DNA of 64,000 nucleotides, taken from positions 665,198 to 729,197 of the forward strand of contig UESW01004012.1 of assembly GCA_900491605.1 (NCBI GenBank), written 5' to 3'. Positions 54,699-64,000 of the stretch are shown in pieces (within the stretch, counting starts at the first letter, position 1; each line of letters starts with the position of its first letter). The translations under genes and the position numbers were made by a program. The DNA is from Calamus simplicifolius (lineage: Eukaryota; Streptophyta; Magnoliopsida; Arecales; Arecaceae). Under the pieces are notes generated by a model. That model saw only the letters and a list, made by a program, of their open reading frames with translations. It was not told where the DNA came from and did not search any database.

Positions 54699-54809
54699 AT
54701 GGCTCGCCGTACTAGGAGCCAACTGTATGAGGAGGACTCTCTGGCCGGTAATGCTGATCAGCCGGTGGTCAAGGAACTACTGGAGGTATGGCCCCTGCCA
54801 ACCCAGTAG
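54699..54809 (+). pseudogene. gag start remnant
   Basis: 36 codons, MARRTRSQLYEEDSLAG onward to a stop at 54807-54809. Following bases (to about 54930) still look like gag coding in other frames (MLQALSGMAQSMQDMQH-like reading). No capsid or zinc-knuckle domain follows. The outer internal regions lack this stretch altogether. Confidence 0.6.
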
Positions 54810-54929
54810 GAACTGAGCACCAGCGATTCCAGTCCGAGATGCTTCAAGCTCTCTCGGGTATGGCGCAGTCTATGCAGGACATGCAGCATCAGAGTGCGCA
54901 GCGGAAGCGTGGTGGGCCCATAACCCACA

Positions 54930-57124
54930 GGACCAGGTTATGATCTTAGGGACATATGCACTCTAGGCAAAATACTTGAATGACCTTGAGACAATTATGA
55001 CTTTTAAGGAATTTCAGAATTATGCTTTGGAAGCTTAAAATTTAAAGTTTATCAAGAATTACGAGTTTAATAGGAATTGAGAATGAACCATCGCAAGCCA
55101 ATGATATTATGTGGGCTCCCTGGCTGGTAGCCTTGATCAGTGGGGAGGTCAAGGGGCTTCTAGAGGTTTTAGCTCCATTAAACTTGTTGGAAATGATTCG
55201 TAGCATTTTAGACCTTTAAATAATATGGGAGATGAAATTTTAATTGGATATGCAATAAAGAGATATATATGGAATAACATAGTAGTGGAAAATTTCAATT
55301 GATGACTAATATGACTAAGATAACATCATATGTCCATATTGCAATTGAGTTGATATGTGGATTTGGAGTTAGTAAATCTAAAGTTGAATGTGGATGTATA
55401 TAATGAATTTTTTTTATTTGTAGAACTTACATTCTTGATATTGTAAGATTATGAACTCATCTGTGGTTATAGGATGATTAATATTGATGATATTTTGGAA
55501 TGAAATAGTTAATTACATGTTTTTGATTAAGCATAATTGAGTACTTTCTGAATTTGAGTCTGGATGGATATATATAGTGAATTTTACTAAGAGACTTTTA
55601 TTATGGATAACATAGATTCAAAACTGATTGTTATTTTGCTAGATATGGAGATGGTTGATATTGATGCTAATGAAGTGGTTGATTGCTTATTATATCATGA
55701 TGGATCATTTAGGAAGATTATAAAATTTTAAATTCTGAGACAATTACTATTTAAGTTTTTGAGAGCAGTAAACTCTATTAATCTTTAGAACTGATTTTGG
55801 CTATAAATGATCAAATATTTTGATGGTAGAAAGTGAAAGATTTTAGCAAGAATGAGAATAAGATAAACTTCACTGATAAAGAATTTCATGGGGATTTTCA
55901 TTTTTATAGATTTCTAAATCATGATATATATTCATTAATTTATTGTGCATACTTATTGTACCTTCTTCATAATTCATATGTAGGCATCTTTCTCCAGGAT
56001 GGATAAATTATCTATCAGCCATAAGTGGCATGATTATTGTTAAGAAAATAGGAGGGAGTTGATTTTATTTTTATTATCAGTTATGGATTATGGTTAAGGG
56101 TACATCTACTATCACTTTCAAGTCATAGAGAGATTACTATAATTTTCAATTATGTCTTTCGGATGGTAAGTGCATTTCAATTTTATTGACCTTATAAGTC
56201 TTATATCCATCTGAGCTAGATTAGTGAAGTCACTTTGAGATATTGAAGGGTTTAAATTAGTTGGTCATGATATGAGACATTGCATAATCTATAGATGATT
56301 TTGATAATCATTGGTAACAAATAATCGATTCAAGAATTGAATCATTTAAATTGCATTATTTATTAAGGATATACTGACCTATTCAAGAGAAATTGATTGG
56401 TTATGGTGGTATTATTGATATGAAGGAGATAAAGTAATTATACTGATGATTATGATAGCACTATTATTCAAGAAATTAAATTAGTTGATAATTTGAAAGA
56501 ATGATTAGCTTAATGTTTATTGATGTTAGCTTGAAATATTCAAGAGTGAAACCAAGTATGTTATGATGATTAATAAGTATCGTAATGATTAATGGCACAT
56601 TCAACTATTTATGAGTTCAGAGAGCATTGGAAGAAAACTATTTATATTTAATTCACAAGAATTTAGAATTTGTCTTATCGAGGAATTAAAAATACCTGAT
56701 GTGTTACTAACCTTAAGAATGGATGACATAATACATACGATGGATTCTATGATATTTATAATAATTATGTTGTAGAAAAAAAAAAAGGATGACAGGAAAG
56801 AAATACTTTTTAAGGAATTTAATTTGGTAGAAAGATCAAATTTTGAAGTTGGATATCATTTGAGTGCTTAGGAATGAAATAAAAGTTGCTAGTGAGTATC
56901 TTTAATAGTACAAAATTGTGGACATTTAATTTCGAGGAGGTGTATTTCAAACCCGTTATATGCTAGAACTTGAACCATTTAGCTTAAGAAAGAATTGACT
57001 TATAAAGATCAATGATGTATCGATGACGGTGACTTTTGAATGAAATTTAGCTGATTATGAGATAGAAAAATTGGATTTATATTCTATTGGATGTATATCA
57101 AATTTCGAGGACGAAATTTTTATA
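54930..57124 (+). other. Non-coding internal region of the nested element
   Basis: AT-rich, no long frame; related in reverse to 46380-49480 and 60640-63740. Ends with the AAATTTCGAGGACGAAATTT box before the PPT, as in Tekay/Del-type gypsy elements. Confidence 0.8.
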
Positions 57125-57136
57125 AGGAGGGGAGGA
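57125..57136 (+). other. Polypurine tract of the nested element
   Basis: AGGAGGGGAGGA directly abutting the 3' LTR. Confidence 0.88.
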
Positions 57137-60046
57137 TGTAATACCCGGTTCAAATGAACCAGATTTGGTTCAGACGAACCAGGCTTGGTTCAAATGAACC
57201 AAGCTCCTGACTTTTGGGTTCCGGACTAACGCTTCGCTCCAGGCGAAGCGTTTGGCCTTCCGGGAAAACTCAGATCCGAGGCGCTGCTCAAGTGAATAAA
57301 TAGGGAGGATGAGGACCCTTCCACAGGCGCACTTCCTCCACCAGGTAAATTTTCTGGCTTCGAGAGAGAGAGAGAGATAGCATGAGAGAGAGAGAGAGAG
57401 AGAGATAGCGTGAGAGAAAGAGAGAGAGACAGAAACTGGGAGACAGAGAGAGAATGCAGTGAACCGGCCGTGCTTGGTTCGGGCCCGGCGGCGTGCCCGC
57501 CGCCTCGCCGGGCCCGAGCTCCGGCCGGTGACTCCGCCGGCACCATGGGCAGCGTCCGGCGGAGTAGTGGCGGTGATAGAGGAGAGAGAGAGGGCCAATC
57601 GGCCTCTCTCTCATGCGGTGACGGAAGCCAAACCGGCTTCCGTCGGTTGGTTCAGGCCCGGCGGCGTGCTCGCCGCCTCGCCGGGCCTGAGCTCGGGCTG
57701 CGCCTCCACCGGCGCCGGGCGTGCGTCCGGTGGAGGTCCGGCCGGCCATGGTGGCCGGCCGTGCCGCCGGCACTGTTGAAGCCGTGCGGACGATTAGAGA
57801 GAAATTGAAGAGATTAGAGATGAATTGAATGAAATTGAGGGGATGGATTTAGGGGGAGGCAAGTCACGGCGACAGCCGGCTCCGGTCCGGCCAATGGTGG
57901 CCGGACCGCCCCCAATTTCGCCGGAGAAGTCGCCGGCATGGAGACAGCCCGAACGGATGAATCGGGAGGGAAAAGATGATTTAGAGAGGATAGAGGGAGT
58001 GTGGCCGGCCGCGGCGGCGGCCGGCTCTGGCCCGGCCTCCGGTGGCCGGACCGCCGTGGATTCGGCCGGCGGCGGCCCTGGCCGCCGGCACTTTCCATCC
58101 CCTGTTTCTGAAACAGGGGATCGGGTGATTTAAGGCTGAACCGGGCCGGCTGGGCCGGCCGGTTCAGGCCTTTTGGGCCATGCTGCATTGAGATTTTGGG
58201 CTGGATTTTGGGCCCTGTAACGGGCCGGGATAGAAAAATAATTATATGGTTGGAATCTAGGTTGATTCTAGTTTCTTGGGGTATTTTTACTTCCCCATTT
58301 GAGTGAGTATGGTGAGAGATATTCGAGTCCGAAGTTGGGCCCGTGGATTGGTCAGGGTAGAGTCTTAGGAATCATTTCATTATCCAGATTTTAATCAATT
58401 AATTGTGTAGGTACCCGACATCTGATTAGATGAGATATCTGTTGGATTGCGTGCGAAGGTAAGTAAACCAGTTATCAGTTTATTAAATAAGTTATTTCAG
58501 GATATGCGTAGTCAAATTGTGAATTGTTATTGGCTAATTGTATAAGTAGATGAATACTACGATTTCATATGTGGATGCTATGCATGTGAGATGCAGTTAT
58601 TATGCATGTGAGATGTTGTTGCTATGCATGTGAGATGCCGTTGCTATGCTGCTATGCTGAGATGCTGTTGCTATGCATGAGACAGATGCTGTTGCTATGC
58701 ATAAGAGATGCTGTTGCTATGCATGAGAGATGCAGTTGCTATGCATGAGAGATGCAGTTATTGTGATATTGATGTGATATATTACATGTAATTGTTCAGT
58801 AAGTATAATCCACTGTTTTACTACATGATTGATGTATTGATGTATTGATGTGATGTGAGGTACTGTTATGTGTCGCCGCGGTTCTCCTTTACTATGGCCC
58901 CAGACATTGTAGATGTGTTCTGTATGATTTTTATGGCCACACACACTGGAGATGTATTCTGTTATGATATGGCCCCACATATTGTAGACATGTTCTGTAT
59001 GATTTTTACGGCCTCACACACTGACGAGTGTGTTCTGGCCCACATGTCTTACAATGTGTTCTGTATGATTTTTATGGCCACATACATCGTAGAGTGTGTT
59101 CTGTTATGGTATGGCCCACACATCGTACAATGTGTTCTGTGGATATTGATGGCCACGCATCTGGAGGATGTGCTCTGATTGAGATATTGCAGGGCCGTGG
59201 GTCACATTTACAGTTACCATTGAGAGTATAAACAGTGGGTTTACTTATATAATATAATTGAACGGCTATGGATGCAAATGATTGGTATTATATTCATAAG
59301 TGCCGCCGCGGTTCTCCTTTGTTATGGGGCATTGCAGGGCCGTGGGACACATATAATATAATATGACAATGAATTGTTTATATGCACTGATAATTTGCTA
59401 TGATATAATACAACAATGATGAGTGCAAATGATTTGAATTATATTTATATGTGCACCACGGCTCTCCTTTGTTATGGGGCATTAGCAGGGCCTTGGGACA
59501 CATATGATATAATATATGAGTTTACTTACATTACATGTTTGAGTATTTGTGAAATGTTTATGCATGCAGATTATTTATATGCTTATTGATTGCTATGCTA
59601 TGATTGGACTGTATAACATGGTTTACTTACTGAGTGTAAGCTCACAAAATCCTTACAATGTTTTTATCAGAGCCACGAGGTTGAAGATGGATTTTGGGGT
59701 GATGGATCTTCTATTAAATAAGCCAGATCATTATTTTGTTGTAGCCCCAATATTATATATGTGTAGGGCTTGATGCCCAGACTTTATCATTGTGGTGTGT
59801 AAGGAACCATGGGTTAGTTGGAGCTTCTATAAAGTGGATTCATATGTTGATGTAACCCCTGTAATGCTTATGTGTAGGGCTTGTAGCCCAAATCTTTAGT
59901 TATGGATTGTATTAAAGACATGGACTTGAATGATATATAGGTTATTACTTTTATTGAACTCAGTGTCATGTTTCGAGACGCCTTGCGTGCCCGGCACGCG
60001 GCGGGTTGTCACCCTAGCTCAAAATTTTTAGATCTGGGGCGTGACA
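57137..60046 (+). repeat. 3' LTR of the nested element
   Basis: Matches the 5' LTR throughout; the visible differences are mostly small indels (for example fewer GA units, one lost T-C near 57218, minisatellite unit changes). This suggests a recent insertion. Confidence 0.9.
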
Positions 60047-60051
60047 TCCAC

Positions 60052-60619
60052 CGAACGCACGCCCGGCACCAGTGGAGGTGACAGGCCGGAGCTCAGGCCC
60101 GGCGAGGCGGCGAGCACGCCGCCGGGCCCGAACCAATCAGTGCCGGCTTCCGCCACCGCGCGAGAGAAGGGCCGATTGGCCCTCTTTCTCTTCTCTCTCT
60201 CCACCACCACCCTGCCGGACACCTCCCCCGGTGCCGACGGGGTCGCCGGCCGAAGCTCAGGCCCGGCGAGGCGGCGAGCACACCGCCGAGCCTGAACCAA
60301 GGTTCGGCTGGCCACATTCTCTCATTCTCAATCTCATCTCTCTCTCTGCCTCTCACGCTCTCTCTCTGTCTCTCTAGATGCCAGGGATTACCTGATGGAA
60401 ACAGACGCCAGGATGATGGAGGGAGTCCCCCTCCATCATATAAATAATCCCCTACGCAACGCTTCAGTCAGGGACTCGGAAACCCGTCAGACACGCATAG
60501 ACTCGGGAATCCAAGCGTCATACAGGGAACTTAAATGTCATAATAACACTAGGTGCCAAGTGACCCCAATTACATACCGAGAGTTATCCTCCCCATAATT
60601 AAATTACCGGGGGTTTACA
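60052..60619 (-). repeat. Middle LTR, second part
   Basis: Continues the middle LTR after the nested element and runs, without the solo-LTR insertion seen in the left LTR, to ACCGGGGGTTTACA at 60619. Joined with 49626-51536 it gives 2479 bases. Confidence 0.85.
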
Positions 60620-63600
60620 TTCTCCCCTCCTTATTAAAATTTCGGCCTCGAAATTTGATATACATCCAATAGAATACAGAATCCAAATTTTCTATCTCAT
60701 AATCAGCTAAATTTCATTCAAAAGTCACAGTCATTGATACATCATTGATCTGTAATAAGATACAAATATTTGTGGATGTTTCTTTTTCATTTTCTCCTTA
60801 GACTCCCAAATAATCTTCCTCTCAGAATAATTACTCCGCTGAACTTTGACATAAGGAATACTACACCATCTCAGAACTTAATCCTTGCGGTCCACAATGT
60901 GTACAAGATGATCTTTATAGGTCAATTCTTTCTTAAACTAAATCGGTTCAAGTTCTAACACATAACGGGGTTTGAAATACACCTCCTCAGTCATGAAGAT
61001 ATGAAACACATTGAATACCTCAAAGAATAATGAAGACAGTGCTAAGCTATAAGACGCTTCCTTTATTTTGATCAAAATCTCAAATGGCCTAATGTATTGT
61101 GGCTTAAATCACCTCTAACACAAATCTCATTATATCATTGGTTAGTGAACTTCCAAATGATCTTCAACCTGAATTTCAAATCTTTCTGTTTAACATCAAC
61201 ATAACTTTTCTATTAACTCTGAGCTACATGAAGCTGCTTTAATTAACGATACTTTCTCATATTTGCTAAACCAGCTCAGTATCCAAAATTTTCTCTCTCA
61301 CACTTCATCTCAATAATTTTTTTTTTCACTTTATATCATAGACAACAAATGAATCCATTTGAATATTGGCCTAGTAATCATTAAAGTAAGCAATTTTACT
61401 AAGGGTAAGAAGCTATACCAAGCACCTCCTGACTCCATCACACCAGCTCGCAGTATATCATTTAAGATCTAATTGGTTCCTGCAGTTTGTCCATCTATTT
61501 GAGGGTAGAAGGCTGCACATAAATTCAGTTTAATCCACTAAGCTTTATAAAGACATTATCAAATTAAAAGAGTGAGACAATTGGGTTCAGACTCAATTTA
61601 CGCAGTTTACCATTAAACCAAAAATAAATATTAACATTTAACCCACTAAAATTTCACCCTCAAAATTAAATGTCCACAAATTTTGTACCATTATAGATAC
61701 TCACTAGCAATTTTTATTTCATTCCTTGGTACCCAAATGACGTATCAAACTTCAATAATTAATTTGATCTTTCTACCAAATAAAATTGAATTCCTTAAGA
61801 AGTATTTCTTTCCTATCATACCTTTTATATATATGTATCTATATATACCTTAACTTCTCACAACACAATCATTATAAATATCATAGAATCCATCACATGT
61901 ATTATGTCATCCATTCTTAAGGTTAGTAACACATCAGGTATTCTTAATTCCTCGATAAGACAATTCTAAATTCTTGTAAATTAGATATAAGATAGTTTTC
62001 TTCCAATGCTCTCTCAACTCATAAATAGTTGAATGTGCCATTAATCATTACGACACTTATTTCAATCATCATAACATACTTGATTTTACTCTTGAATACT
62101 TCTAGCTAACATCAATGAACATTAATCCAATCATTTAGGATATCTTTCATAATTATCATAATCAACTAATTTAATTTCTTTGAATAATAGTGCCATCATT
62201 AATCATCAGTATAATTATTTTATCTCCTTTATATTATCTGTAAATACCACTACAACCAAGCAATTTCTCTTGAATAGGTCAGTATATCCTTAATAAATAA
62301 TGTAATTTAAATGATTCAAATTCTCGAATCAATTATTTCATTAGTAATGATTATCAAAATCATCTATAGATTATGCAATGTCTCATGCCATAACATGACC
62401 AATTAATTTAAACCCTTCAAATATCTCAAAGTGACTTCACTAATCTAGTTCAGATGGATACAAGACTTATATGGTCAATAAAGATTGAAAATGCATTTAC
62501 CATCCGAAAGACATAATTGAAAATTATAGCAATCTCTTTATGATTTGAAAGTGATAATAGATGTACCCTTAATCATAATCCATAACTGATAATAATCAAA
62601 AATAAAACCATCTCCCTCCTATTTTCTTAACAATAATTATGCCACTTATCGATGATTGATAATTTATCCATCCTGGAGAAAGATATCTACTTAGGAGCTA
62701 TGAAGAAAGGTACAATAAGTATGCACGATAAATTAATGAATATATATCTTGATTTAGAAATCTATTAACAGATGAAAAATCCCATAAAATTCTTTATCAG
62801 TAAAATTTATCTTATTCTCATTGTTGCTAAAATCTTTAACTTTCTTCCATTAAAATATTTGATCATTTATAGCCAAAATCAGTTCTAAAGATTAATAGAG
62901 TCTATAGCTCTCAAAAACTTAAACAGTAATTGTCTTAGAATTTAAAATTTTATATTCTTCCTAAATGACCCATCATGATATAATATGCAGTCAACTATTT
63001 CATTAGCATCAATATCAACCATCTCCATATCTAGCAAATTAACAATCAGTTTTGAACATGCAATATCCATAATAAAAGTTCTCTTAGTAAAATTCACTAT
63101 ATATACTTATCCATCCAGACTCAAATTCAGAAAGTACTCAATTGTGATTAATCAAAAACATGTAATTAACTATTTCATTCCCAAAATATCATCAATATTA
63201 ATCATCCCTATAACCAGCAGATTAGCTCATAATCTTAAACTTATAATATCAACAATGTAAGTTCCACTATTAAAAATTCATTATATACATCCACATTCAA
63301 ATTTAGATTTACTAACTCCAAATCCACATATCAACTCAATTGCAATATGGACATAATGATGTTATCCTAGTCATATTAGTCATCAATTGCAATTTTCCAC
63401 TATTATGTTTATTCCATATATTCATCTATCTTTTATTGCATATCAAATTAAAATTTCATCTCCCATATTATTTAAAGGTGCTACGAATCATTTCCAACAA
63501 GTTTAATGGAGCTAAAACCTCTAGAAGCCCCTTGGCCTCCCCATTGGTCAAGGTCACCAGCTTGGGAGTCTCACAATATCATTGGCTTACGATGGTTCAT

Positions 63601-63884
63601 TCTTAATTCCTATCAAATTTGTAATTTAATTAATATCTTGATAAACTTTAAATTTCAAGCTTCCAAAGCATAATTCATGAATTTCCTTGAAAGTCATAAT
63701 TGTTTCCATATCATCCTAAGCTAAAGTGTCAGGTTTCCCTAAGTATAATGTCATCAGAATATGTTCTCTATGTGTTATCATGTCAATATGTTCGTGTCCC
63801 TATGGTCATATATTCTCTACGTGTTATCATGTCAATATGTCCGTGTCCCTAGGGTCATAACCTGAGCTCTGATACCACTAAAGC
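60620..63884 (-). mobile_element. Internal region 2 of the outer array, non-coding
   Basis: 3265 bases, same length as internal region 1 and nearly identical to it, including short frames at equivalent places. Polypurine-tract complement at 60620-60633, primer-site complement at 63866-63877. Confidence 0.82.
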
Positions 63885-64000
63885 TGTCACGCCCTAGACC
63901 CAAATATCGGGCTAGGGTGACAACCCGCCGCATGCCGGGCACGCAAGGCGTCACAAAACTTTTCACACATGACACTATATATATAACCAAGCCAAATACA
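63885..64000 (-). repeat. Right LTR, start only
   Basis: First 116 bases of a third LTR copy (TGTCACGCCCTAGACCC...), cut by the window edge. Confidence 0.85.

Larger units (their letters stand above)
51537..60046 (+). mobile_element. Complete nested non-autonomous LTR retrotransposon (LARD-like), 8510 bp
   Basis: LTRs at 51537-54453 (2917 bp) and 57137-60046 (2910 bp), both TG...CA, nearly identical. Perfect 5-bp target duplication TCCAC (51532-51536 and 60047-60051). Initiator-Met primer site at 54461-54472, polypurine tract at 57125-57136. The internal 2683 bases hold only a gag stub. It sits inside the middle LTR of the outer, related element in opposite orientation. Must depend on a partner element for proteins. 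Confidence 0.92.
40940..63884 (-). mobile_element. Minus-oriented LTR retrotransposon array: LTR-internal-LTR-internal(-LTR)
   Basis: Three LTRs starting with TGTCACGCCC at 40940, 49626 and 63885 alternate with two internal regions of 3265 bases each (46361-49625 and 60620-63884). Each internal region begins (plus view) with the complement of a polypurine tract (TTCTCCCCTCCTTA) and ends with the complement of an initiator-Met primer site. No gag or pol frame survives. The ends and the GAGG(A/C)CGAAATTT box near the PPT fit Ty3/gypsy elements of Tekay/Del type (from memory). Two later insertions lie inside. Confidence 0.82.

Overview
This is a stretch of a flowering-plant nuclear genome. The signs are one very large intron-rich gene, plant-type LINEs, hAT elements and Ty3/gypsy-type LTR elements primed by initiator-Met tRNA, a telo-box near the gene start, and AT-rich introns with good plant splice sites. 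Very long transposon-filled introns and the general protein character fit a monocot such as a palm, but the species is a guess.

Region 1 (1-3234): the 3' part of a decayed L1-type LINE on the + strand (reverse transcriptase, then RNase H, then poly-A). It lies antisense in or beside the last visible intron of the next gene.

Region 2 (3473-38691, minus strand): one protein-coding gene of at least 28 exons. I joined the exons by hand from splice sites and reading phase. They give about 2238 codons and the gene runs off the left edge, so roughly the last 10 percent of the protein and the 3' UTR are missing. The product resembles the very large plant protein described as a zinc finger FYVE domain-containing protein 26 (ZFYVE26/spastizin) relative, although no FYVE finger is visible here. 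All exon phases agree, except that exons 14 and 26 each lack one base inside a five-base homopolymer. At least one similar one-base loss is seen in the LINE, which points to homopolymer undercalling in the assembly rather than to a pseudogene. Introns 14, 16 and 25 hold relics of one degenerate LINE family, a 645-bp hAT element with a perfect 8-bp target duplication, an 88-bp palindrome and a TRIM-like fragment.

Region 3 (38692-40939): gene promoter side, a 1.1-kb non-autonomous hAT element (39278-40380) with a perfect 8-bp target duplication and CCCTAA/GGGTTC-rich ends, and a short stretch with an array of 20-bp palindromes.

Region 4 (40940-64000): nested, mostly non-coding LTR retrotransposons. 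A minus-oriented family has the order LTR - internal - LTR - internal - LTR (three LTRs, two internal regions of exactly 3265 bp each). The left LTR is interrupted by a 2.9-kb solo LTR of another family. The middle LTR is interrupted by a complete 8510-bp plus-oriented element with 2.9-kb LTRs, a perfect 5-bp target duplication, PBS, PPT and only a stub of gag. Inner and outer elements share internal sequence, so they are sister subfamilies of large non-autonomous (LARD-like) elements, probably of Tekay/Del type. No host gene was found in this half.
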